Shown here: one piece after another, positions 1 through 8,156 of the stretch
Numbering within the stretch: position 1 is the first letter of the stretch
Layout: the number at the start of each line of letters is the position of its first letter
Assembly (NCBI GenBank): GCA_003173895.1
Contig: PJMG01000004.1
Span: forward strand, 1-41,423
Origin: Candidatus Levyibacteriota bacterium
GTDB lineage: Bacteria > Patescibacteriota > Microgenomatia > Levybacterales > UBA12049
DNA: 41,423 bases
Direction of reading: 5' to 3'
Notes under the pieces: model-generated
What the model was told of the DNA's origin: nothing
What the model saw: the letters and a program-made list of their open reading frames with translations, nothing else
The model's database searches: none
Translations under genes and position numbers: made by a program

Positions 1-71
1 AGTCCGAGTATATTTCTAAACTTCAATCAACATTCCCTGAGCGCCACCTAAAATTGCAAAAGCAAACTGCT
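1..71 (+). repeat. 71-bp terminal inverted repeat, left copy
   Basis: Positions 1-71 are the exact reverse complement of 41350-41420; identity stops at 72 (t against c). Read on the minus strand, the copy encodes a peptide tail (QFAFAILGGAQGMLIEV, then TAG) in the frame that continues after the ruvC TGA stop. It could be the end of a dispersed repeat that broke the assembly, a real inverted repeat in the chromosome, or an assembly hairpin. No function is assigned. Confidence 0.9.
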
Positions 72-87
72 TTAAATTAAAAAGTAT

Positions 88-114
88 AGATCCTTCGCTG
101 AGGTTCAGGATGAC
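88..114 (-). repeat. Palindromic repeat family A, ATCCT/AGGAT stem variant
   Basis: On the minus strand this reads GTCATCCTGAA, a short loop, then GAAGGATCT, so the arms ATCCT and AGGAT can pair. It lies just downstream of the ruvC stop. Similar elements occur at 1348, 11693, 19374 and 19416, with the stem bases changed in a compensating way. Confidence 0.75.
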
Positions 115-123
115 AAAGTATCG

Positions 124-600
124 TCAAAATTTTTTCTTTGAAAACCCTTGTGTTATGGCTATAGCTATAGCATCCACCGTATCATCCGGCTTAGGTAACT
201 TTTCTAGTTTTAGAATATTCTTTACCATAAATCCTACTTGAGATTTTTCAGCTCTACCATAACCAGTTAAAGCGATTTTTACTTGCAAAGGAGTATAAGA
301 AATAACTGGTATATTATTTAACGCTGCAGTAAGCAAAATAATTCCCCTTGCTTCCCCTACCATTAAATTAGTCTTAGCATTTTTATTAAAAAATAAATCC
401 TCAATTGCTAAAATTTCTGGCTTATATTTTTTAATTATTTCATTTAAATTCTCAAACAAAACTTTTAATCGTTGAGCTATTTCTCCATTAGTCTTAGTTT
501 CAATACAACCGCAGTTTAAAAGATTTAATTTAGTATTTTGTGTTTCTAAAACTGCCCAACCACATCTACCAATTCCTGGATCAATACCTAATATTTTCAT
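124..600 (-). CDS. ruvC: Crossover junction endodeoxyribonuclease RuvC
   Basis: RuvC is the Holliday-junction resolvase that, with RuvAB, cuts four-way junctions symmetrically during recombination and repair. The 158-residue product is slightly shorter than E. coli RuvC (173). Acidic active-site residues are in family positions: D7 in GIDPG, E67 in AIEDLFF, and the pair D140/D143 in DDTVDA near the C terminus. The start at 600 gives MKILGIDPG; an in-frame ATG five codons upstream at 615 would overlap the promoter region and adds nothing conserved. A -10-like TATATT (minus strand, 607-612) ends six bases before this start, suggesting a leaderless message. The gene is divergent from L25, and the two promoters overlap in a 57-bp gap. 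The stop is TGA, followed in frame by the peptide tail in the terminal repeat. Confidence 0.95.
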   Translation of the reverse strand: MKILGIDPGIGRCGWAVLETQNTKLNLLNCGCIETKTNGEIAQRLKVLFENLNEIIKKYKPEILAIEDLFFNKNAKTNLMVGEARGIILLTAALNNIPVISYTPLQVKIALTGYGRAEKSQVGFMVKNILKLEKLPKPDDTVDAIAIAITQGFSKKKF

Positions 601-606
601 AATAGT

Positions 607-612
607 AATATA
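607..612 (-). promoter_or_regulatory. ruvC -10 element
   Basis: TATATT on the minus strand, directly preceded by TG, ends six bases from the chosen ruvC ATG. No good -35 is visible at 16-18 bp. The spacing implies transcription starting at or next to the A of the start codon. Confidence 0.4.
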
Positions 613-616
613 CAAT

Positions 617-645
617 TTGCACTAAAAAAAAGCATCAGGTATAAT
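617..645 (+). promoter_or_regulatory. L25 promoter, TTGCAC-17-TATAAT
   Basis: A -35-like TTGCAC at 617-622 and a perfect -10 TATAAT at 640-645 are separated by 17 bp. A second overlapping TATAAT lies at 645-650, seven bases before the ATG at 658. The transcript would have a leader of at most about six bases, too short for a ribosome-binding site. The -35 falls inside the divergent ruvC promoter. Confidence 0.65.
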
Positions 646-657
646 ATAATAACTTTT

Positions 658-1347
658 ATGAACAAGCATTCACTTAAAGTAGAAGAGAGAAAAGTTTTAG
701 GAAAAGCTGTAAAAACACTTCGAAAATCAGGTCTTCTTCCAGGTAATATTTATGGTAAAGATGTTAAATCCACTGCTATTCAAGTTTCACTAGCAGAATT
801 TCAAAAAGTTCATAAAGAAGCTGGAGAAACAGGAATAGTGGAAGTAGATTTAAATGGTAAAAAAGTTCCTACACTTATTAAGAATATTGCATATGATTAT
901 ATAAATGACGTTCCTCTTCATGTAGATTTTTATCAAGTAAATCTTAGCGAAAAAGTTAAAGCTCAAATCCCTATTGAATTAATTGGTGAACCTAAAGCGG
1001 TAACTGAAAAACTAGGACTTTTACTTCAAGTGTTAAATCAAATAGAAGTTGAAGCTCTTCCAGCAGATCTTCCTGAAAAAATAGAAGTAAACGTAGAACA
1101 TTTAGCTAATGTAGACGATGCTATCTTAGTAGAAAATTTAAAAGTTTCATCTGGGGTAGAAATACTTACCCCTAAAGAAGAAATGGTCGTTAAGATTTCA
1201 GAACCTACTAAAGAAGAAGTTGTCGAAACTCCAGCTCCTGCTGAAGGCGAAGAAGCAGCTGAAGGTGAAACTGCTGCCGCAGAAGGTGAAGAAGGAAAAG
1301 CTGCTGAAGGTACTGCTGAAACTCCTAAAGAAGAAGAGAAAAAGTAA
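658..1347 (+). CDS. rplY: 50S ribosomal protein L25 (Ctc/TL5 form)
   Basis: L25 binds 5S rRNA in the large ribosomal subunit. The product has the N-terminal 5S-binding domain (about residues 1-95, with R..G..PGNIYG and the VDFYQV region) and the C-terminal beta domain of the longer Ctc/TL5 form (about 96-185). An acidic, Ala/Glu/Gly-rich low-complexity tail (about 188-229, repeated AEGE units) follows; such tails vary within the family and probably lack structure. The gene stands alone, divergent from ruvC, and its stop is followed at once by a palindromic repeat. The start is fixed by the TATAAT promoter immediately upstream. Confidence 0.95.
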   Translation: MNKHSLKVEERKVLGKAVKTLRKSGLLPGNIYGKDVKSTAIQVSLAEFQKVHKEAGETGIVEVDLNGKKVPTLIKNIAYDYINDVPLHVDFYQVNLSEKVKAQIPIELIGEPKAVTEKLGLLLQVLNQIEVEALPADLPEKIEVNVEHLANVDDAILVENLKVSSGVEILTPKEEMVVKISEPTKEEVVETPAPAEGEEAAEGETAAAEGEEGKAAEGTAETPKEEEKK

Positions 1348-1373
1348 AGATTCTTCTTTTCACTCAGAATGAC
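1348..1373 (-). repeat. Palindromic repeat family A, ATTCT/AGAAT stem variant
   Basis: On the minus strand this reads GTCATTCTGAG, a loop, then GAAGAATCT. It fills nearly the whole 30-bp gap between the convergent L25 gene and the next minus-strand gene, so its hairpin could act as a two-way terminator there. That role is inference; the sequence match to the 19374 copy is direct. Confidence 0.75.
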
Positions 1374-1377
1374 AAAT

Positions 1378-1956
1378 TTATTTACAGAAATCAGGGATAG
1401 AATTTACACTTACATTTTGACCTTTTAACTGTTGAGTTACATCATAAGAAAGATAAAACATCACAGGTAAATTACAAATCGAATTATCAGATAAACCTTG
1501 AGCTCTAAAATATTGTACAGCCTCATTCTCAGCAGTTTTATAATCTGTGGTTAGAATTTCCACCTGAAACTCATCTAAAGCTTGAATATAATCTATAGAA
1601 AAATCATTGGTCGCAGTTAAGTTAAAATCAGGATTTGGAAGGGCTTGATTTACTAAGTTTTGCTTTATTTTATTCTGATCTGAAGATAGTAGTTGTTTAT
1701 TAGTAACTAATTCATGTAATTTATCTTGATTTAAATAATTAATATTAGGAGTACTAGTTAAAGTAGGTGTAATTGGCTGCCCATTATTAGTACTATTTGG
1801 AGGCAAAATCAATGTTGGAGTGGGTAAATTAGGATTAGTAAAATTATTTTGTGTAGATTTTCTAGCAGTTAAAGATAAAATAAAAACAACTATAAATAAA
1901 AAGGCTATAAAACCTCCTAAATACAATGTCCTGTGTTTTAGAAAATTAGTGAACAT
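1378..1956 (-). CDS. Single-pass membrane-anchored protein of the secretion cluster, function unknown
   Basis: I do not recognise this 192-residue protein. It has a short cytoplasmic N terminus with basic residues, one hydrophobic segment at about residues 13-30, then a Pro/Thr/Asn-rich linker (about 35-75) and a small extracytoplasmic domain (about 75-192) with two cysteines (in SICNLP and near the C terminus) that could form a disulfide. The start overlaps the end of the upstream 829-residue gene by 11 bases, so it is translated as the last gene of the PrgI-TraC-VirB4-hydrolase run. Position and topology suggest an accessory envelope component of the secretion apparatus, perhaps VirB8-like in topology, but no homology is claimed. 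Confidence 0.7.
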   Translation of the reverse strand: MFTNFLKHRTLYLGGFIAFLFIVVFILSLTARKSTQNNFTNPNLPTPTLILPPNSTNNGQPITPTLTSTPNINYLNQDKLHELVTNKQLLSSDQNKIKQNLVNQALPNPDFNLTATNDFSIDYIQALDEFQVEILTTDYKTAENEAVQYFRAQGLSDNSICNLPVMFYLSYDVTQQLKGQNVSVNSIPDFCK

Positions 1957-4435
1957 AAATACAAAGCGCAGAATTAAAGTTCTGCCAATATTGACATGCT
2001 GTCGCCCAATAATGCCATAATTGCCCCTTTGGTTTAAGTACTAAATTATTATAATTAATTGCGTTAGAGGTTTGCAGTTGCCAATTAACATTTCCCACGT
2101 CATATTGGCTACTTTTACCTTTAGGATTCATCTGGAATAAACCATAAGCACCAAATCCACTTGCGGAATTTTTAAGATAAGCATTTGGATTATATTGGCT
2201 TTCACCGCGCGCAACTGTGTTAAACCAAATATCATAATTGGTTGAATCTAAGTTTTTAATAAGACTAGCAAGTCCATTTTTCGTAAAATCGCAATTAGGA
2301 TCTCCATAATTACTCCCACTATATTTCCCTCCACAACTGCTAGAAGAAGGTGGAACATAGTTGGTAGAAATATTAGTTATTTGCTCAGGTGATGTCTCTA
2401 GAGGCACGAAAATATTTTGAGTTGCAAAATTATAATATGAGCTAAACTTACCAGGATAATCTTGCATGAGATTATAATCTGCAGGTTTATAGCTCCCATC
2501 TTTTTGTTGTACTACATCTATAAATCCTGTGTAAGCAAAATATTCACCAACCATATCAGAAAAACATTCAGGTTCAAAAGGACCAGTACCATAGTCATAA
2601 CGACAATTATACGTAGGTAACGTTGAATTAAACCCAGATTTAATGCAATTATTTCCTGCTAGCTTTCCTCCATATGGACCAGTGCAAAATTGATTTTCTA
2701 GATCTCCATTTCTAAATTGAACTATATGAGCAAATTCATGCATTACTACAAATTCCAATGATGAAAAACTTTCGCCATTTTGTCCTATAAATACTGTATA
2801 AGTATTTGCTTTACCGCTACATTGTGGTGTACCGTTTGCATTATAAGTGCCTAAAAAATCACCAACACATGTAAAACCACTACCGTTTCCATATTTAGAA
2901 GAATTAAGTTGCATGGTAATATGAACTGTAGGAAGACCAATAAGATTAATAAATTTGTAATTCGATATCGTACAAACTACCTGATAAAAATTTTGATAAA
3001 AAGTAGCACTTCCACTCTCTCCTGTAACAGTAATATTAAAATTTTGTTGCAAAGAACCTGAAATATCTCCAGAAGCAATATTTGAACAACCTATTGGTGA
3101 GATAGGCGTGGAAGAAGATGTGGTCGTAGCTGCTTGAAAACCTGGTCCACCAAGAAAAAGCGGTAGAAATGATAGACCAACTACCACTACAAATACTCCT
3201 AAAATAGCCCAAAAAATTGGACTGCTAAAAATAATCTTAGCAATACTTTTAGCTATGGTAGAAGCAACCCTATTTAACATATTGTTTAAAAATTTACTTA
3301 TTCCTCCACCAATTCGCGACATTATATTTGGAATAGCATTAACAATGTTGCTTAAACCTCTGGCGCCTAAATTAAGACTTCGTCCTAAGAATTTTTGTCC
3401 ATAACTACCAATATTGGATAAAACATTTCTAAATCCTGGACTAAAAGAAAAATTAAGATTACGTGGAACAAACTGGTTAAAATTTATTGCTCTTCTTTTT
3501 TGAATAGGTCTTCGTTCAACAGAGGGCTTTGTTAAATTTTCAATTTGTGGGGTATAAAGACTTCTTTTTTTCTCTAAATTTTCTTTAGCGTTAAAATTTT
3601 TATTTTCTCTTCCTAATCTTTCGAACGCATTTTGCTGGTTTAACCAATAACTGCCCAATAATTTTTTCAAAGCTGCTTGCCTATATTTTTCTAGAGCTTT
3701 AGTATATTCTTCACCTTTCAATTTACCCAAACCCAGCATTTGCTGAGCAATTTGAGTAGCTTTAATATTGTGGAAATATAAAGTGGGATCTTTACCTTCT
3801 TTATAGACTTTTAATTCATTTTTTCTAAATCTATCTACTTTTCTTCGCGCTGAAAAATTTCCCTTTTTAGATTTTTCTTCTAAATTTTGATAAGCTCTTT
3901 GTCTTGCTAAATTATGTTGATCTACCTCGCGAGTTATGAGTGCATTATTTACGTCGTCATCATTGGCCGATCTTCCATAAGCATTCTCAAAATCTTTTTT
4001 ATACTTTTCCACAAACTGATCTCGGCTTTCTTCTTTATCTATTTTTCTTATTTCATCAGAATATGATTTATCTTCTTCTATAATCTGAGGTTTTTTAGTC
4101 AAAGCAATCGCTGTCGCCACTCCAGCTAAACCACCTATTACTCCAGTTCCTGCTTCAGTGTTATTAGTGCTAGTGTTTAAAGCTTCATCTATATCTAAAT
4201 TTTGTCTTTCTCGATCTATATCTGCTGCATGATAAAATTGAGTTCCTCTTAAATTATATTTATTAGAAAGTTGGGCAAATGCTCTTTCAGCTGCTTGTTC
4301 ATCATTAGTATTTAAACTGGTCCTAACTAAACTTTGTAGTTGCGCATCCACGGGATTTTCTGCCGCTAAATGATTTAAAGTAGTTTGAAATTCAGTGAGT
4401 TTACCTTGTAGTTCATTTAATTGATCTCTGGTCAT
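1946..4435 (-). CDS. Membrane protein with zinc-peptidase-like and lytic transglycosylase domains
   Basis: This is probably the cell-wall-remodelling part of the secretion system, the VirB1 role. The 829 residues divide into a charged, helical N-terminal half (about 1-330) with a Gly/Ala-rich hydrophobic stretch near 96-112; an amphipathic section; a strong membrane segment at about 405-429; and a Cys-rich ectodomain. In the ectodomain, HEFAH at 566-570 followed by E-rich ECFSDMVGEYF near 623-633 resembles a gluzincin-type zinc site. Residues about 715-829 look like an SLT/lysozyme-like domain, with a candidate catalytic Glu745 in ARGES and the GAYGLFQMNP motif. Many cysteines after the membrane segment fit an outside location. 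It lies three bases from the VirB4 gene and overlaps the next gene. The transglycosylase assignment is fairly firm; the peptidase rests on the motif alone. Confidence 0.8.
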   Translation of the reverse strand: MTRDQLNELQGKLTEFQTTLNHLAAENPVDAQLQSLVRTSLNTNDEQAAERAFAQLSNKYNLRGTQFYHAADIDRERQNLDIDEALNTSTNNTEAGTGVIGGLAGVATAIALTKKPQIIEEDKSYSDEIRKIDKEESRDQFVEKYKKDFENAYGRSANDDDVNNALITREVDQHNLARQRAYQNLEEKSKKGNFSARRKVDRFRKNELKVYKEGKDPTLYFHNIKATQIAQQMLGLGKLKGEEYTKALEKYRQAALKKLLGSYWLNQQNAFERLGRENKNFNAKENLEKKRSLYTPQIENLTKPSVERRPIQKRRAINFNQFVPRNLNFSFSPGFRNVLSNIGSYGQKFLGRSLNLGARGLSNIVNAIPNIMSRIGGGISKFLNNMLNRVASTIAKSIAKIIFSSPIFWAILGVFVVVVGLSFLPLFLGGPGFQAATTTSSSTPISPIGCSNIASGDISGSLQQNFNITVTGESGSATFYQNFYQVVCTISNYKFINLIGLPTVHITMQLNSSKYGNGSGFTCVGDFLGTYNANGTPQCSGKANTYTVFIGQNGESFSSLEFVVMHEFAHIVQFRNGDLENQFCTGPYGGKLAGNNCIKSGFNSTLPTYNCRYDYGTGPFEPECFSDMVGEYFAYTGFIDVVQQKDGSYKPADYNLMQDYPGKFSSYYNFATQNIFVPLETSPEQITNISTNYVPPSSSSCGGKYSGSNYGDPNCDFTKNGLASLIKNLDSTNYDIWFNTVARGESQYNPNAYLKNSASGFGAYGLFQMNPKGKSSQYDVGNVNWQLQTSNAINYNNLVLKPKGQLWHYWATACQYWQNFNSALCIYVH

Positions 4436-4438
4436 AGG

Positions 4439-6223
4439 TTAAGTGCTAGCTCTTTGTCTTTTTAATAATTCTTCAGGATTAGAAGTTATAATTTCATGTT
4501 CAAAAGGCGCTGAAACTACTTGAATAGAAACATGATTTGGTCCGGCGAAAAATAATCCTTCACCAATTCCTTCTGAAAGAAGTAAGTTCTTTTCACCATC
4601 TGAGAGATAAAAAGTTTTTTGAACTATATCAATTGATGAAGCACTTTGTTTTAAAAGTATTTGGATAGAAGAGTTAGATAACACTGCTTTACCATAATCT
4701 GTAGAAAGAAAATCCTCTACATCTTGAGTGGCAGTAGTAAGACCTAAATAATATTTTCTAGCTCTTTTGGCTATTCCAAACATAAATGATGCACTATCTT
4801 CATATCGCATTAAATACCAAGCCTCATCTACTATTAACAAACGCTTCCTTAATTCCTTTCTGACACGTGTCCAGACAAAATCCAAAATAATATGCATAGC
4901 AATTGGTCTTATTTCATCCTCGATTTCTCGAAGAGAAAAAACAGTTAATTGATTTTTAATCTGGAAATTAGATTGTTGATTAAATACTCCTGCTAAACTT
5001 CCTTTAATAAATCGCTCTAGTCTTAAGGCTAAATCTGCAGCTTGGGATTCTTTCATTTCTAAAAGAGTATTATATAAATCTTCCATTATCGGAGGTTCTT
5101 TAGTTTGGGTCGTTGAATCTTGAGTAATTCCGCATTTAGCATAAGTTTCTACTAAAGCTCGATCTAAAATCGCATCTGTTACCGGAGTCATTTCGCCTAA
5201 GGCTATTTTTAAAAGTGCATGTAAAGAAAGAATTTTAAGACCTAATTCATTTTCTCCTTCTTCATAAACTCCACTCATATCAAATGGATTAATCTTCACT
5301 GATGAATTTTCTGAAAAAATTACATATTCTCCTCCCAAAGTCTGTGCAACTTCTTTATATTCACTTTCTGGATCTATAACTACTACTTCTGACCCAAACA
5401 TATAACTTCTTAAAATTTCAAGTTTAAGTAAATACGATTTACCAGAACCTGATTTACCAAAAATTATTTCATTAGCATTCTCCAGAGAAAATCTATCAAA
5501 AACCACTAAAGATGAATTTTGTCGGTTTATACCATAAAGAATGCCTTTGCTCTGCGTTAAAGTAGCTGAAGAAAACGGAAAAGTAGAAGCTAGAGATGTA
5601 GTATCCATATTATGAGTTACAGAAATTTTATCTTTTCCCATAGGTAATGTGGTTTTAAATCCATCGTCCATTTGTAAAGTGGCTGGAGTGACACCTAAAA
5701 GTAAAGATCCTAAAGTAGTAATAAGCTGTTTACTTAATTTTTGTAATGTATCTAGATTATTTTCAGAGATGGTTATATATAAACCAAATTGGAATAATCT
5801 TTCCACTCCTTTTGCTAATGATTCTTGAATGGATAGGGCATCTTCTAATGCCGCAGAGACTTTAGGATTTAGAACCTTACCCTTTTCAGCATCTGAATAG
5901 ACTGTAGCTTCCATTTCTGCGATTTTCCTTTGCATTTGATTTAGTACATCTGATGAATTAACTGGATAAATAAAAAAGGAGATATTCATTTCATGAGTAA
6001 AATCTATAAGTGGAGATAACCAATTGGCTGAAACAAACCTAGGATAGCTGGTTACGAAAAGTGTTTGATAATATTTATCATCTATTTTCAGATAGTTAAA
6101 ATCTGTTTCTATAACTTTAGGAGCTATACTATTATTTATTTTTTCATTTGTAGCCACCGTAGGCATACATGCTTCATTAACAATTTTTTTATTTTTTGGT
6201 TTTAAAAAATTAAATATTGCCAT
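4439..6223 (-). CDS. virB4: VirB4/TraC-family type IV secretion ATPase
   Basis: VirB4 is the hexameric ATPase at the cytoplasmic base of type IV secretion systems, powering pilus assembly and substrate transfer. The 594-residue protein has an N-terminal CagE/TrbE-like region (about 40-245), then a P-loop domain with Walker A GKSGSGKS at 256-263 and Walker B LLIVDE at 462-467, followed by the TATQDVEDF segment near 497 typical of VirB4. No membrane segment is evident. It overlaps the upstream TraC-like gene by 14 bases and is followed three bases later by the hydrolase gene. It is shorter than proteobacterial VirB4 (about 800 residues); the separate 199-residue gene upstream probably carries part of the missing N terminus. 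Confidence 0.93.
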   Translation of the reverse strand: MAIFNFLKPKNKKIVNEACMPTVATNEKINNSIAPKVIETDFNYLKIDDKYYQTLFVTSYPRFVSANWLSPLIDFTHEMNISFFIYPVNSSDVLNQMQRKIAEMEATVYSDAEKGKVLNPKVSAALEDALSIQESLAKGVERLFQFGLYITISENNLDTLQKLSKQLITTLGSLLLGVTPATLQMDDGFKTTLPMGKDKISVTHNMDTTSLASTFPFSSATLTQSKGILYGINRQNSSLVVFDRFSLENANEIIFGKSGSGKSYLLKLEILRSYMFGSEVVVIDPESEYKEVAQTLGGEYVIFSENSSVKINPFDMSGVYEEGENELGLKILSLHALLKIALGEMTPVTDAILDRALVETYAKCGITQDSTTQTKEPPIMEDLYNTLLEMKESQAADLALRLERFIKGSLAGVFNQQSNFQIKNQLTVFSLREIEDEIRPIAMHIILDFVWTRVRKELRKRLLIVDEAWYLMRYEDSASFMFGIAKRARKYYLGLTTATQDVEDFLSTDYGKAVLSNSSIQILLKQSASSIDIVQKTFYLSDGEKNLLLSEGIGEGLFFAGPNHVSIQVVSAPFEHEIITSNPEELLKRQRAST

Positions 6224-6809
6224 CTGTACTCTCCTCTAAATTAGGTCTATAAAAGAATTTAAAAATTTTTAGTATTTCATCGTCATTTAAGATTCTAGTT
6301 TGTAAACCCAATCTTTCAAATTGATTCAAAATGCTTTCTGCTTTAATTTTAAGAGAAGAAATAATATTTTCATTAAAATCAGTCTTTTTACTCCCTGAAG
6401 TATTGGTAGATTCATAATAGGAATGAGGAATCACTAAATAAAATCTCTTATCTAATACTGTATTTTGTTTTACTAACTCCTCTACAAAATTTCTGTATTT
6501 AGTCATATAATCAAGAATTTTTTTATCTTTAATTTTCTCAATTTCATCATTCAGAAGCGTAATATAAGATGAAATGTCTACGCGTTTATTATTGATTACA
6601 ATTTGTATCGTAAATGAAAGTGAGTTTAAAAAGGACGCGTAGGCAAAAATTTTAGCGCTTTGCTCATCTGCTGATAAAAGAGTGAAATTAGTAGAAGAAA
6701 CTTCGATAATAAGAGCAGCACTACCATCTTTAAAAAAGGCAGTGTTATCTTTGATGCTGTTTATTTCAGTAAAAGCCTGCGTTGAGCTAAAATTACTCAT
6801 TTTATCCAA
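6210..6809 (-). CDS. TraC-like / VirB4 N-terminal-like protein
   Basis: This 199-residue soluble protein lies between PrgI and VirB4, where monoderm and CPR type IV clusters often carry a TraC-family protein. Features seen are a beta-rich start (about 10-55, with TAFFKDGSAALIIEV) resembling the opening strands of VirB4/TraC proteins, a helical middle, and a conserved-looking block near the C terminus (LKIKAESILNQFERLGLQ, then LNDDEILKIFKFFYRP). It lacks a P-loop, so it is not an ATPase alone. It overlaps PrgI by 8 bases and VirB4 by 14, implying coupled translation. I infer that it pairs with VirB4 as a separated N-terminal module. Confidence 0.7.
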   Translation of the reverse strand: MDKMSNFSSTQAFTEINSIKDNTAFFKDGSAALIIEVSSTNFTLLSADEQSAKIFAYASFLNSLSFTIQIVINNKRVDISSYITLLNDEIEKIKDKKILDYMTKYRNFVEELVKQNTVLDKRFYLVIPHSYYESTNTSGSKKTDFNENIISSLKIKAESILNQFERLGLQTRILNDDEILKIFKFFYRPNLEESTDGNI

Positions 6810-7950
6810 AAAGTTGTTTTCTTAATTTTTCTCTTTCGTCTAGAGAAATTACTTCAAGTGGGGGAATCACCTCTCCTTTAGCTTCTATTTTTATTTTATC
6901 GAAAGTATTTTTACCACTCGGATCTTCAAAGATAATCTTATACATACCATTTGTCAGAGGAGTAGCACTAGCAAACTGTCCTAATTGGTTAGTTTTAAAG
7001 GCTCTTACAGGGTTACTTTTACTATCTTCTATCTCAATTAAAATATTTGGTAAAACTTCTCCTCTAGGATTCTTTACTACTCCATTAATTAAGTTAGGAA
7101 TATCATTAACTAATGGAGTCCCTGTGGATTTCTGTAAGCCTAAAGGTACTGTTTTAACATTTTCTGTTTTTAGAGATGGAGTGAAAACTTGGTCGTTAGG
7201 GTTTAAGTTCAATTTCTTTTCCAATTCCACTAGCCTTCGCTCTAACTCCTCTTTTTCTTTTTGCGATTGTTGAAGCTGTTTTTCTAAAGCTAACGCTCTT
7301 TGATGAGCTTCCTCTGAATGTAAAACTGGCTGATTTTTTAAATCATCGTTTTTTAAATTATCCATGATATCTTTAGTTTCCTTTATTTCTTCTTTTTTTT
7401 CAACCTTTTCCTCATTTTTTTCTTCGTTAGCTGGCTGATTTTGTTTTTCGTTCAAGGAATCATCAATTTTTGGCTTTAATTTTTCGCTTGCATTTTCTTC
7501 AGAAAGAATATGAGGAGCTACAGAAGAGGTAGACCTGGTTTCAACAGGTCTTTCTGGCACTGTTTTAGGCTCAACTGGAGCAAATAAATTATTAGAAGAA
7601 TTAACCTTTTTAGAATCTTTATTCAATTCACTCTCCTTAGTTACTGGTTTAGGTTTCAAAATATACTTATAACTATTAGGTTTTATCAAAGCTTTTAGGA
7701 ACAAACCCAACATTACATCTGCTGATCTACCTTGAATAGGAACGAAAACAAAGATTAAAGTAAGTCCTACTATAATAATAGCTATAGGGATTTTAATAAT
7801 TAAAAATATAGGTAGCGAGAAAACAAACCATGCGATTAAAATTCCTACTCCTAAGTAAGCAAATTCTTTAATAGTAATATCTCCAATTAACTTAAATTGG
7901 AAACCTGTTACATCTTGAGGGATTGGATGTCCTTGGTCTAATGGGTCCAT
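6802..7950 (-). CDS. PrgI-family membrane protein with C-terminal carboxypeptidase-regulatory-like domain
   Basis: PrgI-family proteins are small inner-membrane components (VirB3-like) next to VirB4 in monoderm-type conjugation systems. From the start at 7950 the 382-residue product opens with the family pattern HPIPQDVTGFQFKLIGDIT, then two close membrane segments (about 35-80). Unlike the usual roughly 100-residue PrgI, it continues with a long charged, Glu/Lys-rich linker and coiled coil (about 125-255) and ends in a beta-rich domain (about 280-370, GVVKNPRGEVLPNILIEIED) like a CarboxypepD_reg/CnaB fold. An in-frame ATG twelve codons upstream (7986) would read through the promoter TTGCGA-17-TACACT, whose -10 ends seven bases before 7950. 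I therefore prefer 7950. Confidence 0.85.
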   Translation of the reverse strand: MDPLDQGHPIPQDVTGFQFKLIGDITIKEFAYLGVGILIAWFVFSLPIFLIIKIPIAIIIVGLTLIFVFVPIQGRSADVMLGLFLKALIKPNSYKYILKPKPVTKESELNKDSKKVNSSNNLFAPVEPKTVPERPVETRSTSSVAPHILSEENASEKLKPKIDDSLNEKQNQPANEEKNEEKVEKKEEIKETKDIMDNLKNDDLKNQPVLHSEEAHQRALALEKQLQQSQKEKEELERRLVELEKKLNLNPNDQVFTPSLKTENVKTVPLGLQKSTGTPLVNDIPNLINGVVKNPRGEVLPNILIEIEDSKSNPVRAFKTNQLGQFASATPLTNGMYKIIFEDPSGKNTFDKIKIEAKGEVIPPLEVISLDEREKLRKQLFG

Positions 7951-7957
7951 ATAAAAA

Positions 7958-7986
7958 AGTGTATTATTATCTCGAAAATATCGCAA
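7958..7986 (-). promoter_or_regulatory. Promoter of the PrgI-VirB4 operon, TTGCGA-17-TACACT
   Basis: On the minus strand, TTGCGA (7981-7986) and TACACT (7958-7963) are 17 bp apart, and the -10 ends seven bases before the ATG at 7950. This both places the operon start and excludes the longer reading that begins at 7986. Confidence 0.6.
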
Positions 7987-8040
7987 GTCTTACAAAGTGT
8001 ATCTTTCTATTTTATCAAGCCACAAACCTAAAACAAAAAT

Positions 8041-8108
8041 CGTCATCGCGAAGCTACGAAGTAGCTATGGCGATCTTACTAGATTGCTTCGCTATGCTCG
8101 CAAAGACG
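8041..8108. repeat. Palindromic repeat family B, 68 bp
   Basis: The outer ends CGTCATCGCGA and TCGCAAAGACG are imperfect inverted copies; inside, GCGATCT and AGATTGC pair, and AGCTAC-gaa-GTAGCT makes a tight hairpin. It lies in the gap between the divergent PrgI operon and M50 gene. A related element with the same ends lies at 12711-12791. Elements with such ends are common between genes in many bacterial genomes; this is a non-coding MITE-like or REP-like copy. Confidence 0.75.
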
Positions 8109-8140
8109 AAGTTAAGTTAAAAGTATAGTCTACAACTTTC

Positions 8141-8149
8141 TGTTATACT
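8141..8149 (+). promoter_or_regulatory. Extended -10 promoter of the M50-like gene
   Basis: TGTTATACT fits TGnTAnnnT and ends seven bases before the ATG at 8157. No clear -35 was found. The message would be leaderless or nearly so. Confidence 0.55.
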
Positions 8150-8156
8150 AAATTCT

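Noticed and set aside
7951..7986. Earlier ATG of the PrgI-family gene at 7986
   Set aside because: It lies on the -35 of the promoter whose -10 ends seven bases before 7950, and the family pattern starts right after 7950.
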